64,000 bases of DNA, taken from NCBI RefSeq assembly GCF_900445265.1, contig NZ_UFTA01000002.1:1612001-1676000 (forward strand). The letters run 5' to 3'. Origin of the DNA: Anaerococcus octavius (GTDB lineage Bacteria > Bacillota > Clostridia > Tissierellales > Peptoniphilaceae). Position 1 is the first letter of the stretch. Each line of letters starts with the position of its first letter. The position numbers and the translations under genes were made by a program. The notes beneath the pieces are model-generated. The model saw only the letters and a program-made list of their open reading frames with translations, was not told where the DNA came from and searched no databases. Below, piece after piece: positions 26,899 through 35,894 of the stretch.

Positions 26899-27006
26899 GA
26901 AAAATACCAGACTATTTTACTATGGATTGCTTCCCTTATTTCAAAATTATTTTTATATCATTCTTTCTAATAAATAGGCTTTTATATATCTAAAGATGAG
27001 GAAACT

Positions 27007-30000
27007 ATGAAAAATTTAAAAAAATACATCTTATCCCTTACCCTAGCCATTAGCCTGGTGACTGTAAATTTAGGTCCTCCAGCCTTTGCTATTAAAAATG
27101 ATGCTGGTAGTGAGCAGAGTAATCTTGAAATCTCTCCTAGTGCATTTTCCCTAGATAGTGACCAGCTTGTAGATAATTTAGAAATTGACCAAGCACCAGT
27201 TAATCCAGAATTTAACAGGCAAGAAGCTAAAGAAGAAGCAGAAAAATTTGGTTTAAATGTAGACCCTTTAAAAATTTATACTGACTATGGGTCTTTAAAT
27301 GCTGAGGTACCAAATAGACAAAAAGCCTCATTTATACCAGCTTATTACGACTTGCGAAATGAAGGAAGAGTAACTCCTATGAGAGACCAGGGACCAAATG
27401 GGTCTTGTTGGGCCTTTGCCAGTTATGGTTCTGCCGAATCAGTCTTATTACCACGTGAGAATACAGATTTTTCTGAGAAAAATTTAAGAAATACCCACGG
27501 CTATGATTGGGGTCCAAAGGATGGAGGAACTTTCCAAGTATCAGCGGCTTATTTATCCAGATGGTCTGGTCCTATAGCTGAAAGAGATGAGCCATATCAT
27601 CCCTATGATTTTTATTCACCAAGCGGTCTAAGACCAGTAAAAGAACTTGAAAAGGCAATGTACATACCAGATGTAAGAAACATAAATGACCAGAGAGTTC
27701 TAAAAGAAGCAATCATGGATTATGGTGCTGCCTATACTAGTGTCAATGGTAGCGAATATTATACAAATATGTACACCATGGGACATTATAATCCTGGAGA
27801 TGGCTGGGCTAACCATGCTGTTACCATAGTAGGTTGGGATGATAATTATAGCGCATCAAATTTTAAATGGGGAGCACCTGGTAATGGAGCTTGGATAGTA
27901 AAAAACTCATGGGGATCTTACTGGGGAAGCCAAGGAGGATATTATTATGTATCCTACTATGATGCCCATATAGGAAAAAATAACTGTATCTTTGTCCTAA
28001 AAAATAAGGAATCTAATAAATCTATTTGGTACCACGATTACCTAGGAATGACTTCAAATATTGGTCGAGGAAATATAGGATGGTTTTCAAATGTTTTTGG
28101 TCCAGCCAATCAAAATTTAGAAATTTCAGAAGTTGGAGTTTTTGTGCCAACTAACAATGTTTCCTATGAAGTCTATGTAAATACAAATATCGGAGGCAAT
28201 AGTGGTTTTAATAATAGAGTAAAAGTTGCTAGTGGAACTTTAGACTTTGCAGGCTATCAAACCATAAAATTTAGGCCTCAGCAAATACCAATGGGAGCAT
28301 ATTTTGCACCGATTATTAAATTTACAACAACTGGTTATCCTTATCCAATCCCGGTAGAAAAACCAATTTGGGGTTATTCTTCAAGGGCAAGCGCATCAGG
28401 TGGCCAGTCTTATATTTCCTATGATGGCTACAACTGGTCAGATATTACCAATCAAATGTATAACACCAATGTCTGTGTAAAGGCCTTTACAAAACCAAGT
28501 GGCTCATCATATATAGATGAAAAACCAATTAATAATGATAAAAAAGTCCAAAGTATAACTAGCCAAGATTATATAAATCTAAATATTGGCGGCAAAGAAT
28601 ATATCAAAGCCAATGTTTTACCAAAGGATGCCACAAATAAAAACTTAACTTACGCTTCATCTAATAGCTATGTAGCAAGTGTAAGTCCAAATGGTGAAGT
28701 AAGGGCCCTAAGAGAAGGAACAGCCACCATTACCATTTCAGCAACAGATGGGTCGGGAGTGACTGCTAATGTCAATGTAAAAGTGACTAAGGCGGACAAT
28801 ATTGCAGGCAATATTTTCAATGTAAATGTAAGTTTACCAAAAGAAAATATAAAACTTGCTCAAAATCTGCCACTAACAGTTAATGTACGAGATAAGTACC
28901 AAAGAAATCTTAAAAATGCCTTAGTAAAGGTAGATCTAGCAGGTGGAGCAAGCAAAGAAGCCTACACAGATCAAAATGGTAATTTCAAAGTTAATCTATC
29001 AACAAGTCATATAAAAGGCCCAGGAAGCTATAAGCTAAATGTAAAAGTTACAGGCGATAGCTTTGAAGATTTTACTAGTTCCTATGATGTAGAAATTACA
29101 GGTGAAGATGTTAAAAACGATAAAGGTGATTTTACCCTAAGACTTATCCTTAAAAAGGAAGAATACGAAATAGGGGAGAAAATTCCTATAAAAATCATCA
29201 CTAGCCTAGATAAAGAACCTATTGGCAATAGTAGGGTTGATGTAGAAATTACTACACCAGATGGAATAATTCATAAAAACTCTGGAACGACCAAATATAA
29301 CGGTATTACCACCTACAATTATTCACCAGATGCCAAGGCACCAGCAGGGGAGTACAAGGTAAAAGTTAGCGCTAGCAATGGTAATTACAAAGCTAGCGAA
29401 GAAACTAGCTTTGTAGTTAAGGAAAAAGACGATAGCCTAAAGCTATCCTATACACCTGATAGGCAAGTTTACTACTATGGCGATAGGGCAAGTATAAGAT
29501 TTACCTTAAAAGATGCTAATTACCTCCTAATGGGCAATCAAAAACTTGCTATAAGAGTGACTGGACCAAATGATTTTGTCTATGATATAGAAAAAATCAC
29601 TGATTATAAGGGTAATGCCAGCATGTATATACAACCAGATTCTACAATGAAGCCAGGTATTTACACTGTGGAAGTGAAGGCCAAGGATGAATCATTAGGC
29701 AAACTTGATGTTAAATTTGATATTGACTTCATAGATCCCAATAATAGGCCACTTAGCCTTGAAATTATAGATTTAAAAGATAATTTCAAACCACGTACTA
29801 GGCCAGTCTTTACGGTCCATATCAAGGATGAGAAAAATTTAAATCTAAGATATGCCAAGGTTACATTTAGCTTAGAAGATAGTAAGGGAAAAGTTTTAAG
29901 CAGGGGTTCATCTACCACAACCTATACAGGAAAATTAACTTTTACTGGACCATTCTTGAATGAAGGCGATTATAAACTAAAAGTAAGTGTAAGTAGAAAT

Positions 30001-30048
30001 TCCTATAAGTCCATAAACGAGGAATACACCTTTAAAGTAAGTAAATAA
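27007..30048 (+). CDS. Secreted C1A (papain-like) peptidase with lectin-like and Ig-like domains
   Basis: A 1013-residue exported cysteine peptidase. A signal peptide covers about residues 1-28 (ISLVTVNLGPPAFA) and a pro-region runs to about 115. The catalytic domain has Gln-Gly-Pro-Asn-Gly-Ser-Cys with Cys134 in GSCWAFASYGS, His270 in NHAVTIVGWDD and Asn300 in VKNSWGSYWG. The lectin-like domain of the Cwp84 kind follows (GWFSNVFGPANQNLEISEVG to VCVKAF, about 360-495). Next come a BIg2-type Ig domain (about 510-595) and three or four repeated beta-sandwich modules to the end. No LPXTG or choline-binding anchor is seen, so it is probably secreted or loosely bound. It is the first of four co-oriented virulence-type genes. 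Confidence 0.9.
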   Translation: MKNLKKYILSLTLAISLVTVNLGPPAFAIKNDAGSEQSNLEISPSAFSLDSDQLVDNLEIDQAPVNPEFNRQEAKEEAEKFGLNVDPLKIYTDYGSLNAEVPNRQKASFIPAYYDLRNEGRVTPMRDQGPNGSCWAFASYGSAESVLLPRENTDFSEKNLRNTHGYDWGPKDGGTFQVSAAYLSRWSGPIAERDEPYHPYDFYSPSGLRPVKELEKAMYIPDVRNINDQRVLKEAIMDYGAAYTSVNGSEYYTNMYTMGHYNPGDGWANHAVTIVGWDDNYSASNFKWGAPGNGAWIVKNSWGSYWGSQGGYYYVSYYDAHIGKNNCIFVLKNKESNKSIWYHDYLGMTSNIGRGNIGWFSNVFGPANQNLEISEVGVFVPTNNVSYEVYVNTNIGGNSGFNNRVKVASGTLDFAGYQTIKFRPQQIPMGAYFAPIIKFTTTGYPYPIPVEKPIWGYSSRASASGGQSYISYDGYNWSDITNQMYNTNVCVKAFTKPSGSSYIDEKPINNDKKVQSITSQDYINLNIGGKEYIKANVLPKDATNKNLTYASSNSYVASVSPNGEVRALREGTATITISATDGSGVTANVNVKVTKADNIAGNIFNVNVSLPKENIKLAQNLPLTVNVRDKYQRNLKNALVKVDLAGGASKEAYTDQNGNFKVNLSTSHIKGPGSYKLNVKVTGDSFEDFTSSYDVEITGEDVKNDKGDFTLRLILKKEEYEIGEKIPIKIITSLDKEPIGNSRVDVEITTPDGIIHKNSGTTKYNGITTYNYSPDAKAPAGEYKVKVSASNGNYKASEETSFVVKEKDDSLKLSYTPDRQVYYYGDRASIRFTLKDANYLLMGNQKLAIRVTGPNDFVYDIEKITDYKGNASMYIQPDSTMKPGIYTVEVKAKDESLGKLDVKFDIDFIDPNNRPLSLEIIDLKDNFKPRTRPVFTVHIKDEKNLNLRYAKVTFSLEDSKGKVLSRGSSTTTYTGKLTFTGPFLNEGDYKLKVSVSRNSYKSINEEYTFKVSK

Positions 30049-30055
30049 TGCGAGT

Positions 30056-30077
30056 GGGCTGCGTCTCCTAGCAGCCC
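30056..30077 (+). other. GC-rich hairpin between the two peptidase genes
   Basis: GGGCTGC, 8-base loop GTCTCCTA, GCAGCCC, with no T-tract behind it. It could slow transcription or act as an mRNA stability or processing element rather than a full terminator. Confidence 0.6.
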
Positions 30078-30104
30078 CTAACAGTTAATTGAAAGAAGGA
30101 AAAT

Positions 30105-32933
30105 TTGAAAAAGAAATACGTTAAAAATTTATTAGCCCTAATTATAACCGGGTCTATGATTTTTCCGGGAGATTTAGCTTTAGCTAGCAAGCGAAATGAT
30201 ACAAATATCTCATCAGCCGAAGAAACTCAAGAAGCAGAGCTAATTCCACAATTAGAAATAGCCCCAGACCCTACCGATATTTATGAAGACTCAGCTAGTG
30301 AAAATCAAAACCTAGAGATAAGTCCTTTATCAAAAGACTTTAAGTCAGCACAAAAATCTGGTAACAAGGTATCTCCCTTAGATATCAATTTTGATTATAT
30401 AAAAACTAGAACTAGATCAAAATCTCAAAATTTACCTAAACAATATGACCTAAGAGAATATAACAGAGTATCACCTGTTAAAAATCAAGGTAAAAATGGG
30501 TCATGCTGGGCCTTTGCAACCTATGGGTCTATGGAATCAGTTTTAAGCAAATACGGTAAATTTGATTTTTCTGAAAAACACCTTAGAAATACCCATGGCT
30601 TTGATTGGGGTCCAAATGATGGGGGAAATAGAGACATTGCCGCAGCATATATGGCAAGATGGTCAGGTCCTGTCGATGAAAGAGATGATATGTATGACCC
30701 TGTAATATCTGTTTCACCAACAGATGTAGATAGGGTTTTAGATATTGATAAAGTTTTGTATTTACCAGATGTTTATAACTTTGTAGATACAACAGACATC
30801 AAACAAGCGGTTATGAAATATGGTGGTGTTTATACAACTATAAATAGCTCAAAATACTATGAAAATGAAAAGAATAAATCCTACTACAACCCAGGTGGGG
30901 GAACAGATGACCATGCTGTTACCATAGTCGGCTGGGATGATACTTTCCCAAAAGAATTATTTTCTATAAAACCAAAGGCAGATGGGGCATGGATTTGTAA
31001 AAACTCTTGGGGACCTTCCTATATGGAAAATGGATATTACTATGTATCCTATGAAGATGTTTATGCAGGTAAATCCAATGCTTGCTTTATACCTAAGAAA
31101 AAGGATCCAAATGGTCGTATCTACCAATACGACCCACTTGGAGCAACCAGATCTGTAGGTTATAACAAACAAGGTTATATGACAAACATCTTTAAGGCTG
31201 AGGGCAAAGAAACCCTCCATGAAATTGGAATTTTCAATGTAAGTATGTTTACTGACTACAAACTGTATGTTGTAAGAAATATAGAAAGAACCAGCCAATT
31301 AGATACCGAAAAAGTAGAAGTAGCTTCAGGTACTTTGCAATACCCAGGATATTATACAATTGATATTTCACATATAGACTTAGAAGAGGGCGAGCAATTT
31401 GCAGTTATGGCCTATTTGGACTCATCAAAGGCAAATTATAGGTATCCTCTAGCAGTTGAAGCAAAAATAAATAATTTCTCATCCAAGGCAGATTCTGAGC
31501 CTGGCCAATCTTTTGTATCAAGTGATGGTAAAAAATGGTCTGATTTATCAAGTGAATTAAAGGGAGCCAATGTCTGCTTAAAGGCAATCACAACAACAGG
31601 TGAAGTTTTATCTGATGATGAAATGCCAGTAGATCCAAATCTCCCAGAACCAGTTAAAGAAGTAAAAAATATTTCTGTAGCTGAAGGGGCTGGTGGACAC
31701 TTAAGAATAAATAAAAAAGGAAAACTAACTCCAGTAATAGAGCCAGCAGATATAAAAGATGTAGCTATTAAAATCTACACCCTAGATACTGATGTAGTTG
31801 ATGTTTCATCTGATGGAATAATCACCCCTAAAAAAACTGGAACAGCTAATATCTTAGTAGAAACAAGAGTTTCACGAGGCATTTTAAGGGCAAGATTTAA
31901 CCTTGATATAATCCCAGCAGATTTACGTTATGAAAAATCAAAAGAAATACCAGTAGTAGGGGATAACGAATTATATGAAAATGGAGAAACTGATGAAGGA
32001 GAAAAATTCCCAGACCCTCCAAAACCTTATGAAGATCCATTTGTAATTAGAAATATAGCCATAAAAATCCCTCAAGCAAGTCTAAAAGAGGGAGAGACTT
32101 TAAACTTAGATGAAAAAATAAGTGTTTATCCAGATACAGCCAAAAGAGAATTTACCTTTGAGTCAAAAAATCCTGAAATAGCAAATATAGACGAAAAAGG
32201 AATCGTAACAGCCAATGCTGTAGGAAAAACAACTTTAATAGTAAAAACATCTAACGATATAAAAAAATCTATCGACATAAGAGTCTTACCAAATTTTGAA
32301 AATTATCCAGTAGAGCTAGATGGCTTTGATGTATCTCAAAGAGAAAGTGGATATTTCACTATAAATCTAAAAGCCAGCCAAAACGGAGTAGGCTACAATG
32401 GGCCAGCAACCCTTACAACTAAAGCGGGCAATGAAGAAAATGGAGTAGTTGAAAAAAAATCAACCATTTACTTTAAAAATGGGGAGGCAAGTATCACCTA
32501 TCATGGTGGACAATTTGCTGTTTGGAGAACAAACTTTGAAACTAACCTTAAACTCCGTGACATAGAAGATAGCATATCCTACGAATTTTCTAAAGATAGT
32601 AAGTCAGAAGCCTTTATAAAAAAATATCCAAGCCATGTAAAAGACCTAAAACCAAAACAATATGACCTAGGTGACATAAGAGTAGGCAAAAGAGAAGGTG
32701 GATATTTTACCCTTTCCTTTGAAGCCTTTGAAGATGGCAATCCTTACACTGGCATGGGTATTGTAGAAACTACTTCTGAAGGAACAACAAGAATAAATAC
32801 AGTTAATTTCACAGATGGTCAAGCAAGCATCAGATACTCTGGAGCAAATTTCGGAGTCTGGAAAAAAGATTTTGTGACTACCCTAAAGGTCGTAAACACT
32901 GAGGCAAGTGTGGCCTATGGTATGAGCAAATAA
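30105..32933 (+). CDS. Second secreted C1A peptidase with lectin-like, BIg2 and repeated C-terminal domains
   Basis: A 942-residue paralogue of the preceding peptidase, with signal peptide and pro-region. The catalytic triad stands at the same positions: Cys134 (GSCWAFATYGS), His270 (DDHAVTIVGWDD) and Asn300 (CKNSWGPSY). The lectin-like domain (GYMTNIFKAEGKETLHEIGI) follows, then two BIg2-like domains (ISVAEGAGGHLRIN, and NIAIKIPQASLKEGETLNL). Two copies of a 90-residue module open SQRESGYFTINLKA and GKREGGYFTLSFEA. That module also ends the neighbouring CAMP-Ig protein. The start codon is TTG at 30105 with AGAAGGA four bases upstream. Differences in the C-terminal half suggest different targets. 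Confidence 0.9.
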   Translation: MKKKYVKNLLALIITGSMIFPGDLALASKRNDTNISSAEETQEAELIPQLEIAPDPTDIYEDSASENQNLEISPLSKDFKSAQKSGNKVSPLDINFDYIKTRTRSKSQNLPKQYDLREYNRVSPVKNQGKNGSCWAFATYGSMESVLSKYGKFDFSEKHLRNTHGFDWGPNDGGNRDIAAAYMARWSGPVDERDDMYDPVISVSPTDVDRVLDIDKVLYLPDVYNFVDTTDIKQAVMKYGGVYTTINSSKYYENEKNKSYYNPGGGTDDHAVTIVGWDDTFPKELFSIKPKADGAWICKNSWGPSYMENGYYYVSYEDVYAGKSNACFIPKKKDPNGRIYQYDPLGATRSVGYNKQGYMTNIFKAEGKETLHEIGIFNVSMFTDYKLYVVRNIERTSQLDTEKVEVASGTLQYPGYYTIDISHIDLEEGEQFAVMAYLDSSKANYRYPLAVEAKINNFSSKADSEPGQSFVSSDGKKWSDLSSELKGANVCLKAITTTGEVLSDDEMPVDPNLPEPVKEVKNISVAEGAGGHLRINKKGKLTPVIEPADIKDVAIKIYTLDTDVVDVSSDGIITPKKTGTANILVETRVSRGILRARFNLDIIPADLRYEKSKEIPVVGDNELYENGETDEGEKFPDPPKPYEDPFVIRNIAIKIPQASLKEGETLNLDEKISVYPDTAKREFTFESKNPEIANIDEKGIVTANAVGKTTLIVKTSNDIKKSIDIRVLPNFENYPVELDGFDVSQRESGYFTINLKASQNGVGYNGPATLTTKAGNEENGVVEKKSTIYFKNGEASITYHGGQFAVWRTNFETNLKLRDIEDSISYEFSKDSKSEAFIKKYPSHVKDLKPKQYDLGDIRVGKREGGYFTLSFEAFEDGNPYTGMGIVETTSEGTTRINTVNFTDGQASIRYSGANFGVWKKDFVTTLKVVNTEASVAYGMSK

Positions 32934-32984
32934 TAAGTGTGGTATTTGGTAAAACTAAATATAAATAAATTTCAAGGGGGAAAT

Positions 32985-34748
32985 ATGAAAAAAAGCAAAA
33001 GTGTTGCCCTAAGTCTTGCAATTTTGATGGCAAGTTTGGCTGTAGCTCCAGGCGTAAATTCTATTGCACATGCTAGTGGTCTTGAGATCAATGAAGATAC
33101 ATTGATAAAAGAAAGAAAACCAGATATCGAAATAGATAAAAACGTCAGCTCTGACCAACAAAAACTAGAAATTGCAGAAGTTAGAGGAGAACTAACCAAG
33201 GCACAAAAGTCAGTTGAAGATGTAGAAGCTGCCGATGAAAAGTATGAAGAATGCTTAAAACAATTTGATGAGGCAGTAAGAACAGTAAGTCTAGAAATAG
33301 ATGATTACGAGCAAAGTGTACAAAATGGATCCTTATCTCAACAAAAGGGAGTAGCTGGAGGTAGCATTTATGATTTAACAACAATTCCAGTTAGAGTCCA
33401 ACTTTTAGTAAGGATAGGTAGAGCCATAAGATTTGGTAGTACTGAGTTATCAAATAAGGTTGTAGCAGCTCATACAAAATTAACCGAATATATTTTAACA
33501 GGTATCTTATACGCTGCAAACCCATTTGCAAATGAAGGCCAAATTATGGACTACATCGATAGATTTGAAGCCCTAGAACAAGAACTTTTAGCTTATCCAG
33601 ACCTATCACCAGAAGATATAGCAACCATTTACAAAAAGGCTGCTTATCACAGGACAATAAGAGAGGCTCGTAAAGTAAGAAATGAAGCAAACAGAACTGG
33701 TAGAAAATTCCAAGCAAAAGTATTAGATAAGGAAATCTCAAAAGCAGCAAGCCTATGGTGGAGAATCACAGTTACTTGTGGAGAGCTAGATGCTGAGGAG
33801 GAAAAACTAATAGCTGCTATAGAAAAAGTAGCAGGTCCAAAAATAAGAGCAGAAAAAATCGAATTTATGGAAGGTGAAGCAGGGGCTATCAACATTGACA
33901 ATAAAACAAAAATTAGACCTGTAATCATGCCAGCAGAAGTAAAAAACAAAGACTATTTAATTTACTCATCAAACCCATATGTTGCCCGCGTTATAGGAAA
34001 TGAAATAATTCCTCTAAAAACTGGTAATGTAATCATTACTGTTATGGCCTTAGATAATGGGATTACAAAAGATTTTGAATTACAAATCCTAAATCCAGGT
34101 GAATCATCTAGCCTACCAATGCTTGAACCAACTGGAGCAAATGACCAGTATCTAACTAGCAAAGAAAGTCCAACAAAACCAGAAAAACCAGTAAATAATG
34201 ATTCTGATCAAGTCAAAGATATAGCTTTTACAGTTAAATCAGTAGAAATGAAATTAGATGAAAGTTACCAACTAGGACAAAAAGTTTTAGTATTCCCAGA
34301 AAGAGCTGTGGATAAAAGTCTTACTTACCAAGTAGCTAATCCAGAAATCGCAAATATTGATGAAAACGGAAATATTACAGCCCTAAATCCTGGAACAACT
34401 GAAGTAAGTGTAACAAGTGCCAATGGCATCAAAAAAACTATAAAAGTAAATGTAGCTGATAAGCCAGTAGAAAAAACTTACGAAATTACCAACATAGAAA
34501 TTTCACCAAGAAAAGCAGGAGTATTTACTATTGGAGTAGAGGCTACAGAAGATGGCAAGACCTACAATGGTCCATGTGATATCAAACTTGTCTATGGAGA
34601 TAAAGCTATCAACCACAGAATTTACCTTAAAAATGGTAAGGCAAGCAAAAAATATACAGGTTTTGATATCCCAACCTGGCAAGATGAAGTATTAGCAACA
34701 GTAAACATAAAAGATATTAGCCAAGAAATCGAAATAGCATTTAATTAA
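32985..34748 (+). CDS. CAMP-factor-like pore-forming protein fused to Ig-like domains
   Basis: A 587-residue secreted protein. After a signal peptide (ILMASLAVAPGVNSIAHA) and a coiled N-terminal part, residues about 120-280 match the CAMP factor family (Cfb of Streptococcus agalactiae). Shared landmarks are YDLTTIPVRVQLLVRIGRAI, then STELSNKV, ANPF, ALEQELLAYPDLSPEDIATI and LDKEI. CAMP factors are co-haemolysins that oligomerise in host membranes. Usual CAMP factors end here at about 255 residues. This one continues with two BIg2-like domains and one copy of the 90-residue module also found twice in the preceding peptidase. ATG 32985, with AAGGGGG upstream, gives a proper signal peptide; an upstream ATG at 32937 does not. 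Confidence 0.88.
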   Translation: MKKSKSVALSLAILMASLAVAPGVNSIAHASGLEINEDTLIKERKPDIEIDKNVSSDQQKLEIAEVRGELTKAQKSVEDVEAADEKYEECLKQFDEAVRTVSLEIDDYEQSVQNGSLSQQKGVAGGSIYDLTTIPVRVQLLVRIGRAIRFGSTELSNKVVAAHTKLTEYILTGILYAANPFANEGQIMDYIDRFEALEQELLAYPDLSPEDIATIYKKAAYHRTIREARKVRNEANRTGRKFQAKVLDKEISKAASLWWRITVTCGELDAEEEKLIAAIEKVAGPKIRAEKIEFMEGEAGAINIDNKTKIRPVIMPAEVKNKDYLIYSSNPYVARVIGNEIIPLKTGNVIITVMALDNGITKDFELQILNPGESSSLPMLEPTGANDQYLTSKESPTKPEKPVNNDSDQVKDIAFTVKSVEMKLDESYQLGQKVLVFPERAVDKSLTYQVANPEIANIDENGNITALNPGTTEVSVTSANGIKKTIKVNVADKPVEKTYEITNIEISPRKAGVFTIGVEATEDGKTYNGPCDIKLVYGDKAINHRIYLKNGKASKKYTGFDIPTWQDEVLATVNIKDISQEIEIAFN

Positions 34749-34759
34749 AGGAGAAATAA

Positions 34760-35725
34760 ATGAAACTTAATAAAATTTTCGCATCAGCCCTAGCTGTAAC
34801 ATTAACATTTGGCCACGTAGCTCCAACTTTTGCTACAAGCATTGAAATTGATACACCAGAAGAAACAACCAGCCTAAGCATGGATGAGGCAGAAGTTTAC
34901 AAACAACAAATCAGATCTATGAGAGATGATGTTAACTCATTAAACATCACAGATGACCAAGACCAAGAAATGGTAGATGAATTTAACAAATCTTCCCTAG
35001 AAATAGAAGAAAATATTGACAAATCTTCCCAAGGCTTTGGAGTAGCAGATGTATACGATTTATCATCTATTCCACAAAGACTTTTAGTTTTAGGTAGAGT
35101 TGGTAGAACAATTAGATTTGCAACAACACAACTAAGATACAAGGTAGATGACGCTCACGCAGAAATCGCAGAATACGTATTTGAAGGTCTAGTAATAGCA
35201 GCTTCACCATTCCACACAGTAGATGATATGAAAGCATACATGGCAAAATTTGAAGTATTAAAAGCAAAACTTTTATCATACCCAGAAATGGGACTAAATG
35301 ATACAGCAAACATGTATGTAAGAGCTGATTTAGATGTTAAATTAAACAAAGCAAGATTCATGAAATACAATGAATTAAAAAATAAACCAACCTACGTAAT
35401 TAAAGCATTAGACAAAGAAGTAGCTGAAATTACAAACGGCAGACTACGTCCACAAGCTACAGTTTTAGAAATCTATCAACTATCAGATAGATTAGACCAA
35501 GCAGTAGCAATAGCCCTAAGCAATGAAGATGAAAAAGCTATGCCATATGAAATTGACCAATTAAAAGCACTTTTAGCTGACCTTAAAAAAGCAAAAAGAC
35601 GTGGCGATAGCAGAAGAGAAGTTGCAGAAGCAATCGACAGAGCAAAAGAAGAGCTAGGCTACATTCGTCCATCAAAAATGAATGTAAACGGTCTAATCCA
35701 AACAATGGAAGCCCTAAGATATTAA
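34760..35725 (+). CDS. CAMP factor family pore-forming toxin
   Basis: A 321-residue secreted protein with a signal peptide cut near THAT-like FGHVAPTFA (residues 17-25). An acidic helical stretch comes next, then the CAMP factor core from about residue 95: VYDLSSIPQRLLVLGRVGRT, TTQLRYKV, AASPFHTVDDMKAYMAKFEV, KLLSYPEMGLNDTANMY and LDKEV. It lacks the Ig-like tail of its neighbour but has an additional basic helical C-terminus of about 60 residues (AKRRGDSRREVAEAIDRAKE). It starts 11 bases after the CAMP-Ig gene with a GGAG site, so both are probably made together. The CAMP call is by motif recognition; haemolytic activity is inferred. Confidence 0.88.
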   Translation: MKLNKIFASALAVTLTFGHVAPTFATSIEIDTPEETTSLSMDEAEVYKQQIRSMRDDVNSLNITDDQDQEMVDEFNKSSLEIEENIDKSSQGFGVADVYDLSSIPQRLLVLGRVGRTIRFATTQLRYKVDDAHAEIAEYVFEGLVIAASPFHTVDDMKAYMAKFEVLKAKLLSYPEMGLNDTANMYVRADLDVKLNKARFMKYNELKNKPTYVIKALDKEVAEITNGRLRPQATVLEIYQLSDRLDQAVAIALSNEDEKAMPYEIDQLKALLADLKKAKRRGDSRREVAEAIDRAKEELGYIRPSKMNVNGLIQTMEALRY

Positions 35726-35751
35726 TTAAAATATCCTTCTAAGATAATTTT

Positions 35752-35782
35752 AAAATCCATAGCCTAGCTGTGGATTTTTTTT
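35752..35782 (+). terminator. Terminator of the peptidase-CAMP operon
   Basis: AATCCATAGC, 3-base loop, GCTGTGGATT (one G-U pair), then eight T in all. Confidence 0.88.
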
Positions 35783-35894
35783 ATACTCATTTTCTTATCA
35801 AATATTTAACTATCATTTATTAAATATATATAAAGGGTAAAATTGATAATGAATATCAAACTAGTAGACTATATTTTATACTTTAGGAGGAAAG

